Shown here one piece after another: positions 53,625 through 64,000 of a DNA stretch of 64,000 nt. The stretch's first letter is position 1, and each line of letters opens with the position of its first letter. A model generated the notes under the pieces. The model ran no database searches. It was not told where the DNA came from and saw nothing but the letters and a program-made list of their open reading frames with translations. Source of the DNA: Aristolochia californica (taxonomy: Eukaryota > Streptophyta > Magnoliopsida > Piperales > Aristolochiaceae); assembly GCA_029961685.1 (NCBI GenBank), contig JARWKL010000009.1:23617237-23681236 (forward strand), read 5' to 3'. Both the position numbers and the translations under genes were made by a program.

Positions 53625-56541
53625 TGTTCTATTTTTTCCACTATTTCATTGGGCCATATGTCAATAAGTCAAATTATAAAGAAACTAAAATTGTTTTATT
53701 ATTTTTTATACTTCTTATTATGTTTTCCAAGATAACCGGATCAAGTAGGTGATTGGTGGTGGCCATGAAATAGGGGTATGTACTTCCTAGATGAAACCAT
53801 CATATCCGCCATGGCTAATTCATCACAACATGCTTTCCAGTGGCACAACTAGTTGGGACACCGGTCACTAAGAATTTTGAAATCATTAATTCCTTCCTAG
53901 AAGTCTGTTAATTTTTTGTCACATGAATTTTGTGAGTTGAATAGGCATTGTAGGAGTTTTTTTTCTTCTAATTCTGAAGAAAGTTAGTTCTAGTCCTTTT
54001 TCTCTAGTGCACTCTGATGTATGGGGACCTATTCAAGTTTGAAATATAACTCATTCAAAGTAATTTATTATATTTAGATGAGTTTACTAAGATTGTTATG
54101 AAGTTTTCTCTATCTTTACCTCTTTCAAAGATGGTTGAAAATCAGTTCCATAAGAAAATTTATGTGTTTTGATCTGGTAATGGAATGGAATATTTATCCA
54201 CTCAATTTAAAAATTTAAGCTCCCAACAAAGTATTCTTCACCAAACATCATATGCATATATCCTTCACAAAAATGAGATAGTTGAAGGAAAAAATAGACA
54301 CTTGTTACAAGTTGGTTGAGCCTTGATTTTTCTCTTATGAATGTTCCTACATTTTACTGGCCCTATGCTATTTTGACTGCTTGTTATCTCATTAACCAAG
54401 TGCCATCTAGTGTGCTTGGAATTACATCTCATTTTACATCTCTATTCAAAGATGTTACACATTTGCCACTTCTTGCGAGGGTTTTTGGTTGTGTTTAATT
54501 TTCTCATAATCTCTTACTTGGTAAACATGAGTTTGATAGAAAATATTTTAAGTGCACTTTTTGGGATATTCTGAAAATCAAATGGGATAAATTTCTACCA
54601 CCTGTCACCCCATAAACTATATATTTTGACTGATCACTTTCTTTGAGGATCAACCATTTTGTACCAAAGTCTCTAGCCATCGGTTTGAGTCTTCTTCAGT
54701 TTTATAGCCTCATGAAGGAATGCCCCCTCCTATTGAGCCATTGAATAAGCCTCCACATCCCACTGGATAGCAATTACTATATCTTCTTACTCCTTTGGCT
54801 GACCAATCACTGGCTCCATTTGTTGATTCCGAGGTCAATACTTCATTCCCTTCCTCTCATGTTATTTTTTTGACCTCCATATGATACTTGACTGATTTCT
54901 ATTTAAAAAAAAGAAAAAAAACCTCATTCTTGTGTTCATCACTAGGACTCTACATCCCATCCTATGTTAAATTTTATTTCTATTCATTGACTCTCCTATG
55001 AGTATTGTTCTTTTCTTGTTGCGTTGTCTTCTATGTCCATTCCTAGGAACCATGAAGAGTCTCTGACATCTGGGTTGGGGATCTGCCATAGAAGAAAAAA
55101 TGGCTACCATGTATCATAATCATAATTGGGATTTGGTTGATTTACCTCATGCAAAATAAATTGAGTTGTCGATGGGTCTTCATAGTCAAATATAATACAC
55201 GGTAGAATAGCACGCCTTAAAGCCCGCTAGTTTTCCAAAGGATTCACACAAAATACAACATTTATTATGAAGATACATTCTCTTCAGTGGCCAAATTCAA
55301 TTACACAAGGCTTCTAAGCTATATAGCTACAAATTTTGGTTAGTCTCTATATCAATTGAAAGTTAAAAATGAATTCCTCCTTGGTGATCTTCTTGAGGAG
55401 GTTTACATGATTCAACCACCTGGTTTTGTGGTTGAAATAGAGAAAGTGTGTAAGCCCAAAAAGTCAATTAATGGGTTCAGACAATCACCACGAGTATGGT
55501 TTTATAAACTCATCACAATGGTGTGCGGTTTTGGTTTTAAGAGATGTGAGTTAGATCATTCAGTATTCATTAGATGCACCGATGATGGTGTGATGCTTAT
55601 GTTTATGTGGATCATATTATCACCACTGGAAGTGACAAGAATGACATTCATAAATTAAAGGAAGGGTTTTGTACATAATATTTGTGCTTATTAAAGTATT
55701 TTTTGGGAGTCTAAGTGATGTAATCTCAGCATGGTATTATCTATTCTCAATGAAAATATTTTTTGGATTTATTTGAAGAAACTGGGATGCTTGGTCAGCA
55801 GCCTCTTAAATCCCTAATGGACCCAAATGTGAACATGTGTGTAGGGCTTGGCAATAAGGTAGATGTTGGAAAGTTTCAATGGTTAGTTGGGAGGTTAATC
55901 TACTTAAAAGTTACAATATCAGATATCTCCTTCGCAATAAGTGTCATTAGTCAATTTATGCAAAAATCTCAGCTCTCTCACTGGAAAGCTCATGAGAGGA
56001 TTTTGAGGAATTTAGAACAGAGCCTAGAAGGACTTTTATATAAGAAACATGGACACCTCAAGATTGAATGGTTTGTTGACGCCGATTGGATTGGCTCTCC
56101 TGATGATAGAAAATCCACTTCCAATTAATGTAGAATGGTTAGTGGAAATCTTGTGACATGATGTAGTAAGAAGCAAAGTAGAGTGGCAAGATCAAGTGCA
56201 GAAGTAGAGAAATGGCATTGGAAATAAGTGAAATGTCATGGCTCAAATCTCTTCTCATAGAAGTTGGTTTCTTATAGAAAGTCATGTGTAGCTTCATTGT
56301 GATAAACAAGCTGCTATTTATTTTTCTACAAATCTAGTATTCTATAAAAGAAACAAGCATATTGAGATTGATTACCATTTCATCAAAGAAAATATTTGAG
56401 CCCAAAATTGTTAGCATGCATTATGTTGCTTCCAAGAGCAAACTGTAGATATTTTAACCAAGGCAGTTGTTGTGGATTCACTTCAATAGTCACAATTCAA
56501 GCTGGGTGTTTTTTATATCTTTGCACAAGGTTGAGGGGGAG
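53625..56541 (+). pseudogene. Copia element 4 internal region (pre-integrase to RNase H), 5'-truncated
   Basis: Pre-integrase text starts at about 53740 (VIGGGHEIG, SWDTGH). Integrase holds SDVWGPIQV (54018-54045) and PYAILTACYLINQVPSSVLG (54360-54420). RT has [20 protein letters not shown] (55370-55430), a YVDH variant of the YVDD box near 55605, EETGMLGQQPLKSLMDPNVN and RLIYLKVTISDISFAISVIS (55780-55950). RNase H has FVDADWIGSPDDRKST (56069-56118) and decays to about 56480. A polypurine tract AAGGTTGAGGGGGAG precedes the LTR at 56542. It has numerous stops and frameshifts. It replaces the 5' half of gypsy-D. Confidence 0.85.
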
Positions 56542-57060
56542 TATTACAATGGTTACGTAAAAGCTTCTTATTTATCTCTTTCTATGAAAGTCCAGCCTAA
56601 GGGCATAAGCATAATTGTAACAACTCTTTTAATATGAGTAGAAGCTAAGAGGAGGAGCTTGAGTCATACCCCAAGGGGAAGCACCTCACCATCTTATTTT
56701 TTCTCTCACACATCCCGCTCTTAACTCACTTTTTTTCTTCTCTCCTTCTCTCTTCTTCCTTCTTTCTTCACACTCTCCTTTCACCTTACCATAATTCAAA
56801 TATAGAAAAAGCCTCACAACTCTCACAACAAGAAGTCGCACAGAGCCAAAATTAATATGGTGAAGTCTAAGAGGAGTCTCATGGGAAGGAGGTCTCATAG
56901 AAGAGTCTCAATTTAAAGGTGTTTGACTTTGGATGTAACTGGGACATGAGTTGTTTAATTTTTAATTGGATTCTACTTGTTCTTCTATTATAAATAGAAG
57001 CTCATTGTACTCAGTTATAATCAAGTAAACGAATTATTTATCTTTCTAAAAAATTCAACA
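56542..57060 (+). repeat. 3' LTR of copia element 4
   Basis: Starts TATTACAATGGTTACG (TG decayed) after the polypurine tract and ends TTTCTAAAAAATTCAACA, 519 bp. The segment CTATTATAAATAGA..TGTACTC onward resembles the ends of the LTRs at 21409-21905 and 23656-24153. Confidence 0.75.
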
Positions 57061-57580
57061 AAAAGTATAATTAGAAGATTTTTCACAAAATAACTTTGTA
57101 AAAGGCTTTGGAAATTCAATATATGCTTACTCAATGCTTTGCAGGGAGTTTGGAGGCCTATTTACAAGTTTCTAGAAAAAACTAGCCATTTTGGACTGTT
57201 GTACAAAAACTCACAATGGAGATATGATATATCATACACTTTCATTGGTCGATCATTCGACTCTAATGACTATTTTTTTTTATTCCTAAGGCCTAATAAT
57301 CAATTTTACTTTTAATCAACTATTTTTCAAACTTTGGCAAATGCAAATGGTTTATAATGCTTTATAGCAATGATTGATATTCATGCCCACAAAGGATGAC
57401 CAATTATGCTTTTTAATATCTTCCTAGAAGCAATCTTTATGACCGATCATGCTCCACAAAGTATGATCGATCATGCATTAGAAATTGTGCCTTTTAGCAT
57501 TTTGTATGCTCGATCATCCTTATATAATATGATTGATCAAGTTGATGTCGAAGGTTTTCTATGATTTGTATGATTGATCA
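57061..57580 (-). repeat. SIRE/Maximus-like LTR fragment
   Basis: Resembles 24500-25050 in word order (ATTTACAA, TAGCCA, then several GATCGATCATGC-like words). Truncated at both ends. Confidence 0.5.
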
Positions 57581-57920
57581 TACGGTTGTGAGATTATAGG
57601 GTTTCGTATCTTGTAAGGGGCTGGTTGAAGTAAAGAAGGTGAAAAGATAAGAAGGAAAGGAGTTGTGAAGAAGAAGAGAGATAAAGTAGGAGAACTAGGG
57701 TTTTACAGAGAACGTGTGAAGAGAAGAGATGAGAAGCAAGCACCACAGAGAAGAGTGCTTCCTACATATTCATGAAGTCACCTCTATCCTTCACTTATAG
57801 TGAGTGAAAAAATTATAAAAACGGTCAATTATGCCCTTATACATGTAAGTTCTAAAGTATATAAGAATCACTCTTATGACATACAAAGCTTCATAGGATG
57901 GAATTCCTTCTTCTTCAATA
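57581..57920 (-). repeat. Probable 3' LTR of copia element 5
   Basis: The minus-strand RNase H end (LADIFTKAI) is followed by a purine tract CAACTTGAGGTAAG and then TATTGAAGAAGAAGG at 57920, the expected LTR position. The far end is not clear; purine-rich text and AGGGTTT words at 57596-57740 are typical of a transcribed LTR. Confidence 0.5.
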
Positions 57921-59330
57921 CTTACCTCAAGTTGGTGAATAGACATCAATTTTACCAAGTTTTGAACATGAAAATTGAAGAGGGTTTGATACAATGGCTT
58001 TAGTGAATATATCTGCAAGTTGATTTTTGGAAGGAATATAATGCATGGATATCACACTAGCTTGTAAAATTTCCTAAATAAAGTGGCAATCAATCTCAAT
58101 GTGCTTTGTATGTTCATTAAAGACCAGATTAGTTCCTATATGTATAGCTGTTTGGTTGTCACAATGGAGCTGCATGGGCCTATTCATAGGAAAATTGAGC
58201 TCAATTAGCAAGGATTTAACCCATAACATCTCACTTAATGCATCTATCATAGCCATATTCTGCTTCTACACTTAACCTTGCCACTACACTTCGATTTTTT
58301 CTTTTCTATGTAACAAGATTTTCACCTACCATTGTGAAATATCAAAAGGTGGATTTTCAATCATCAGGGGAAGTGGCCTAGTCTGCATCAACAAAACCTT
58401 GAATATTAGTACAACCATGACATTTATAAAGTAGTCCTTTTCCTTACCTTTTTTTTTTCTTTCAATAACGAAGAACCCTTTCCAATGCAAGTGAATGAGA
58501 TTGTTGAGGCTGGTGTAGAAATTGGCTAATGACACTAAATAGCAAATGATATATCAGGCCTTGTAACAGTAGGTAGAAAAGCTTCTCAACTAAGTGCTGA
58601 AATATATCAATTTCTGCCTCTTGGTCTATTTCTAAACTTAATTTGATACATGGATCCATAAAAGTATTATTTGGCCTACACCCGCAGCATAGTAGTTTCT
58701 TTTGAAAGATATAATACATACTTTCATTTAGACAAAAATATGCCATGTGTGCATTTAAGGACTTCTATTCCAAGAAAATACATGAACAACCTTGAGTCTT
58801 TGGTTTAAAAAGGCCTACTTAAATTCTCTTCCATCTGTTGAATGCCACTGATATCATCCCTTGTTATAATAATGTTATCTACATAAACAACCATCATCAT
58901 GCTTGTTTAGTTTTCTTGATGAACACAAAATGATCAACCTTGCACTTTTTAAAACTGAATCTAAGTCCCACTTGGACTAAACATGACAAACAAAGCATGT
59001 GGCAACTATTTCCGCCCATAGATTTTTCAAGCTTACGTACCTTTTCCCCCTCAAACACAAATTCAATTGGTTGTAGCTTATAAACTTCTTCATGTAAATC
59101 ACCATTAAGAAATGCATTCTTAATATCTAGTTGACAAAATTCCCTTTCTATTTTTCAGTGAGGGATATAAGGATATGTATCGAGTTAGAGTTTAGCAACA
59201 GATAAGAAGGCTCCCTCATTATCTACATAGTAGGATTGAGTATAGCCTTTGGCAACAAGTTGGGCTTTATATTGAACGATGCTACCATTACAATTATGGT
59301 TTTTTTGAATATATGATGTAATTAGGGTGT
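57921..59330 (-). pseudogene. Copia element 5 RT and RNase H, decayed
   Basis: Minus strand: the RT N-terminal half in broken frames from about 59300 (AQLVAKGYTQ-like text near 59250), a YVDD box changed to YVDN near 58890 (VYVDNIIITRDD), DPCIKLSLEIDQEAEIDIFQ and VEKLFYL (58660-58570), and RNase H with LHCDNQTAIHIGTNLVFNEH and HIEIDCHFI (58165-58075), and LADIFTKAI (about 58020). Gag, protease and integrase are absent. Confidence 0.8.
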
Positions 59331-59544
59331 CATTAATATAATTAGTTTATGGTTCTTGTCACTGCTTCACTCTTACTAGGGTGAAGGGTAAAATTATAAT
59401 ATTATACTTTTATCAATTATAAAGAGAGCTTAAGTGGGACATTTTGGACAAAAGTCCATAACCTCATTTTTCCTCCTCTTTTTCTCCCAATGTGTTTTCT
59501 TCTTCTTTCTCCATGATGTAATCCATGAAATTCTGAAAATAAAC
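59331..59544 (+). repeat. Probable LTR end with a variant primer-binding site
   Basis: Text ending GAAAATAAACA is followed by TAGTATCGGAGCATTA (59545-59560), a diverged tRNA-Met primer-binding site. The TTTTTCTCCCAATGTG pyrimidine stretch is typical of the LTR transcribed region. The start is not defined and no mate was found. Confidence 0.4.
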
Positions 59545-60743
59545 ATAGTATCGGAGCATTATTTTTTAGGACTCATAGATATGAGTGTTTAGAATTCATG
59601 TTGCATTATTTACAAAAAAGAAACCAGTTTTTGCTTCATCTTCCTCATGGTCATCATGTTTAAATATGATATTAGGCTGATGGTTTTTTTTTCTGGTTCT
59701 GTCGGTATCTTAAACCAGTCCGCGTTCTAAGTTTCGGTAGAGATGCCATTGTTTCTGAAAAAGGCACAATACTCTTTATGGCAAAGAGGCCAATGCTCCT
59801 ACCAATCCAACAAAGGTTGCTAGTTTTTTTAACTAGCCTACTCAAGGCTATTATATGCAACTGTGAGGCTCTCGAGATCTGATTCAAGTTAACTAGCCTT
59901 CTTTCTGTACATGGATACTTCATCTTCAATTTTAGCTTTTTCTGCTTTAAGAATCTTAATTCATTGAGTTGCTTCCTGAAGGGCCCGTCATAACGCCTCA
60001 AACTGCTGGTTTTCTTTAACTTTCTTTTCAACTTCCTCATCTATTGCTTCTTATTTGGTTATGATTGCTGCTATTACTCATCGTTCTCAATTTCTTTGTG
60101 AGTTTGTGAGATACTGGTATCTGCTAGCATCAGAAGCTTTGTTGGCAGTGTATGCTAAACTTGTTACCATTTTATTTGATTGCTTCCGCAACCTATTACT
60201 TGGGATACAAACTGGTAAATTGATTTCGTTGGCACTCTGGTATAACTTGGTTCACCGATATCTTCGTTGTCAAAACTTTCTCACCATTGGGACTTGCCAT
60301 TTCCATCACCGTTGTCTTCGCTGGAATTGGCTATCATCAATGCTGAGTCTTCTGAATTAAGAGCGACAATTTTGGTTAACTCTGTTGTGGTGAGCGTGGA
60401 GAGATTAGCTGATGTCAATTCCAAGAGCTTCACCTGTGATAATAGCTAGAAAGTATGAAAATATTTGTTTTTTAACCACTCCAAATCTGATTTGATGTCA
60501 TTACCAACCATCTACTAGCTAGTTTACCAATCATTTGCTGGCTGGTTTACCAATCATCCCTTGGCAAGATACAATTACTCAATTGTTTGACTGCTCCATC
60601 TTATTCATTGCAGGCATTTTCTATCCCAACCAGTAAGACGTTTAACAGCGGAAGACTGCAAATTTGCGTTATTATCTGGCAAGATTATTTGGGAAGATTA
60701 TCTTCTTTGCCCGTTCAGTGTTTTGTCATGTAGCAGAAGTCTT
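59545..60743. other. Spacer with no recognised gene
   Basis: Contains frames on both strands (59672-60040 minus, 60055-60360 plus, 60267-60449 plus) with no recognisable family. It could be the leader of the element whose LTR ends at 59544. CTAGTTTACCAATCAT/CTGGTTTACCAATCAT is repeated near 60520-60560. Confidence 0.4.
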
Positions 60744-61120
60744 TGTTGTCAGATATGGGCTCAAGCCCACAAGACCAAGGCAAGGAAGCCCACACGCCTA
60801 AGTGATGGCATATGGGTAATAGAGGATGCTTCTCATAAAGATGGCATGAAGGTGTAAATACTTGTCCTTTTTATGTCTCTACTTGTATAAAGTTGTAGCC
60901 CTGAGGGCATTGTAAAAGATGTAAATAAAGGCATTGGCTAAGAGGTAGAGCATTGAAGCTATCTCCTCCTTTCTCCCAAATTCCTCCGGCCTCCTTCCTT
61001 CCCTTGGTCGATGCACCTCTCCTTCCTCCTAGTCCAAGCTCTCTCCTTTTTGAAGTTGATCCCTTCCTCTTCTTCTTATTGGTTGATCTAAGTCCTCTAC
61101 ATGGGATCTTAAATTCTACA
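60744..61120 (+). repeat. 5' LTR of copia element 6
   Basis: TGTTGTCAGATATGGGC to CTTAAATTCTACA, 377 bp, followed by the primer-binding site TGGTATCAGAGCAAGG at 61121. The end matches copia element 2's LTR. Confidence 0.8.
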
Positions 61121-62949
61121 TGGTATCAGAGCAAGGAGTTTAGGATCCCCCTTGATGAAGTATACAAGCAAATATTTATGAAGAGCTGTCAAAGAATTTA
61201 TTCACGAAAGGAGTCCAACTATGAAGAGATAAGTCAGTTTTGGTCATTATTTATATATTCTCCTTCTATAAGTTGAGGTCTTGATTTCTGATTTACATCA
61301 AGACAAGATGATCTCCTTATGAGAATTTTTGAAGATTAATCTCGTGTGATGTTATAATCTTGATCTTTTTGTAGCTAAATTACAAGATTGATCAAGATTG
61401 GTTGTTGCTAGTGTTTCATCAAGATTGATGTGTTGATGATAATGATTTGCGATTCGATTACCTACATGTAACTTAGATCAATTTTATATGAGTTGGAATT
61501 CGAGCACATGTTGCTATAATTATTCTCACACTTGGTGTTGTTCATGGGGTCTTATCATTTTGTTGGATGATCGTCATATGGTTCAAATTCCAGCGTCTAC
61601 TTGCTTCTATTATTCTGTTGCCCTTTCTACTTCCGTGAACTCCAACACTCGTTTCTTTGAAGTTGGATTGTTCCCATGAGCTAAGAAGTTATAACAGACT
61701 TGACTTGCTACTAAGGATCTCAAAAGAAGATTGTGATTCTTAAGTGTTTGGCCACAATTTTTTTGAGTTTGGATTAAGGCATATCGGTTTAAATCTATCC
61801 TCTTTTTTAAAGGATATAAGAGGAATTGATTGGTTTTTGGATGAAGTCTCCACTTGACATAAGCACAAATTCTTTGATGATTTAGTGTCTACTCTTGTGG
61901 AAAAAATTTTATATTTATCTTTTGTAAGTGCCTGATTTGGTCCATGGATCTTCCAAGTTTCATTAGTCGATTTTTTTTTAGATGCCCTTTACAATTGATC
62001 TTGATGTGATTTAAGCATTTGATTTTCTTCATCATAGAGATTAGACATACAAGTAGTAAGAGTGACATACTCAAAATTACTACTACCCCCTTTAGGGGCC
62101 TCTCCAATTATAGTAGTTAGTCACAATCGGTACGACATGTTCTCATTACTCATGATCTTCTCGGTCACTTAACCAAACCCTTTCCTCCAACTGATGAAGA
62201 AGATGTAGCCTACCTCAAGTGGGTTAAAAATTATAATATGGTTATTAGTTGGCTCATAAATTGCATGGATGAACATGTAGCCAATAATGTGGTCCACTTG
62301 GAAACTACCAAGGATATTTGGGACACATGTGGTAAGTTATAGTCTAGCACAACCTCCTTGCAAAAAATATTTGATGTCTTTCAAAATATGCTGAATACTA
62401 AGAAGGGGATAATATTCATGAGTTCTTGGCTCAGTTTCGGGGATTTCTTCAAGAATGGAAGATCGCTCAACAGTACTCAATAGATATTGTTGTTCAAGAA
62501 AGGCAACAGGAGGCCTTGGCAGCAGCCATTCGTTTGACGAATATCAAGCCATATCTTGAGGTTGCTAAGGCCCAACTCCTTAGCTCATCTGCACTTCCAT
62601 CCTTTGATGAAATCAGTGCTACGTTGCTACGGATCCCTGAATCTTCTACTACTATATCCCCTATTGATGTTTCATCGGCTATGTACTCCGTTAATAGGGG
62701 TACATCATCCTCCAACCCAGAACGAGGTACACAATTTAGAGGAGGCTGCACAAAAGGTGGTAGAATGGGGTCCTACCTATTCACGCATTGAGCCTCACAT
62801 ATGCACCTATTTTGGTGATAAAAGCCACCTTGGAAAAAACTGTTTGAAGCTTCATGGAAAGCCTAATTGGGCCACGACTAACTCAGCCTCCGTTAATGTT
62901 GATAAATGGGAAGAAAATGTTGACTCCCAATTCAAAAAAATGACTCTTA
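61121..62949 (+). pseudogene. Copia element 6 leader and gag
   Basis: A leader of about 900 bp without supported genes precedes gag text from about 62060 (DILKITTTPFRGLSNYS), ISWLINCMDEHVANNVVHLE (62240-62300) and DTCGKL. After frameshifts come AQFRGFLQEWKIAQQYSIDI, ERQQEALAAAIRLTNIKPYL and EVAKAQLLSSSALP (62429-62600), then a degenerate zinc knuckle CTYFGDKSHLGKNC (62801-62842) and KPNWATTNS. The gag is closely related to that of copia element 2. The rest is cut off by the gypsy LTR at 62950. Confidence 0.82.
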
Positions 62950-63193
62950 TGTTAGGTTCCCTTGCCATAGATCGAGTCACCCGATGATCACTCCTACTTT
63001 CCAGGTTGACGTGCGACGTTGAAGGAGACTTGGAATTCTTTGATCGACCAATAGTGTAATACGTGAGGATGAATAACTGAGCTTGTGAAGGGAAGGCTCA
63101 CCCTGGACCTCGGCTAGAAGGGAGAATTCAACCTTGTACTAATTCTATTGATCAAAGCTTGATTACATTTAGACTACCTTCCTTCTTATAACA
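62950..63193 (-). repeat. LTR of gypsy-E
   Basis: Plus-strand TGTTAGGTTCCCTTGCC to CCTTCTTATAACA, 244 bp. Its start (GCCATAGATCGAGTCACC) resembles other gypsy LTR ends here. No polypurine tract lies between it and the integrase, consistent with an internal deletion. Confidence 0.6.
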
Positions 63194-64000
63194 AGAAGGA
63201 CCACGGCGTTACACTGCCCAAGGCCCACATTTTCCCATGACATTTTCCCATGACGTCCACTCAATGAAGTTCATGGAGACATCGGCCCAAAACTGAGTAG
63301 GGAGCGGAAGTGGCAGGAGTAAGCCTACTAGGCTTAAAGTTTCTGTTTTGTTATGTTGGCAGACTTGGCAGGTGGAGAAATAGTCAACTACCATTCTTTT
63401 CATTCCTTTCCAATAAAATTTGCTGCTAAGGCGAAAATAACTCTTTTGCTGTCCTTCATGGGTACTGTCATGATATGTGGAAATGATGGTGGACAGTAAG
63501 GCCGAGGTGGCAGGAAGATAAAGCCATTGCTTATACAAAATGAGGGGGTCCTGGATGACCCAGTTGCTGTCCATGGCATGTTGTTCTATGTTGTGCAATA
63601 AGGCGAGGAGGTCCGGTGTTTGTTGAATTTCATCTTGAATTGAATCCAGCAACAAGAACTGAGGTTGACTGATGGCATTGAGTTGTGGTGCTATTATATC
63701 TCTGCGTGACAAGGCATCGGTGCCTCGGTTGAGTTGGCCTGGTTTGAACTCCACCCGAAAATCGAACCCATTAATTTGTTCAGCCAATGCTGCTGGGGTG
63801 ATGTGGTAAGGTGTTGCCCTAATAAGTACTTTAGGCTGCATTGGTCAGTTCGAATAAGGAAGTGGCGGCCCCACAGATATGGTCTCCAATGCTGAATGGC
63901 TTTGGCTAAGCCAATAAATTCTCGCTCATAAGCTGCCAATTTGTGATGATGTATAGCCAGTTGTCTGCTGAAATAAGCAATAGGATGGCCCTGCTGTTGT
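63194..64000 (-). pseudogene. Gypsy-E RNase H and integrase start, runs off the window
   Basis: Minus strand: RNase H YEREFIGLAKAIQHWRPYLW and SLKYLLGQHLTTSPQQHWLN (63930-63800), a frameshift, DALSRRDI, the linker QPQFLLLDSIQDEI, the HHCC finger HDSTHEGQQKSYF..CQVCQHNKTETL (63475-63330) and the integrase start FWADVSMNFIE (63285-63255). The frame then jumps to unrelated residues and the LTR, so the integrase core, C-terminus and polypurine tract are deleted. Upstream pol lies beyond the right edge. Confidence 0.85.

Noticed and set aside
59672..60449. Candidate genes with frames of 122, 101 and 60 codons
   Set aside because: No recognisable domain, conflicting strands, and a position that suits a retroelement leader.

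Overview
This is a piece of a flowering-plant nuclear genome, almost certainly a dicot or basal eudicot; the species cannot be named from the sequence. The evidence is one intact plant-specific DUF1336 (EDR2_C) gene, plant pol-gene lineages of Ty1/copia and Ty3/gypsy LTR retrotransposons, primer-binding sites matching plant initiator tRNA-Met (TGGTATCAGAGC), and cDNA-like fragments of three plant metabolic or transport genes. Only about 1 kb of the 64 kb looks like a functional host gene. No rRNA, tRNA or CRISPR array was seen.

Layout. 1-1905 is a long diverged inverted repeat (foldback/MULE-like). 2336-3271 is the intact single-exon DUF1336 gene, with duplications in both flanks. 5442-8640 is a composite of TRIM elements (83-bp LTRs) joined to a gag-only gypsy element. 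9102-13659 is a minus-strand LTR element with exact CCAAT target duplications that carries an intronless fragment of the PFP beta subunit plus unidentified sequence. 13665-17688 holds a minus-strand copia element and a gypsy remnant. 17689-26199 is the 3' end of a SIRE/Maximus-like copia, split by another copia element (18059-24360), itself split by a non-autonomous LTR element (21409-24153). 26205-27452 is a probable solo LTR. 27462-36430 holds two decayed plus-strand copia elements, the second with a TRIM inserted.

36430-53620 is a deep stack of minus-strand gypsy elements. Gypsy-C is broken by gypsy-B, B by gypsy-A, and A by three later insertions: 36734-41952 (carrying fused ferroportin and ALDH2 cDNA fragments), 43189-44806 (solo LTR) and 45541-47480 (young, exact ATTAT duplications). 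A TRIM array then inserted inside the captured ferroportin fragment. 53625-62949 is a mosaic of truncated copia elements, and a gypsy element runs off the right end.

None of the transposon polyproteins is intact; reverse-transcriptase and protease active sites are often mutated. The most unusual signal is a group of three non-autonomous elements (9102-13659, 36734-41952, 45541-47480). They keep gypsy ends, share a related non-coding leader, and each carry a different payload where pol should be. Two payloads are spliced host cDNA, which suggests a lineage that repeatedly captures host transcripts. Similarities were judged by eye, without any database search or alignment program.
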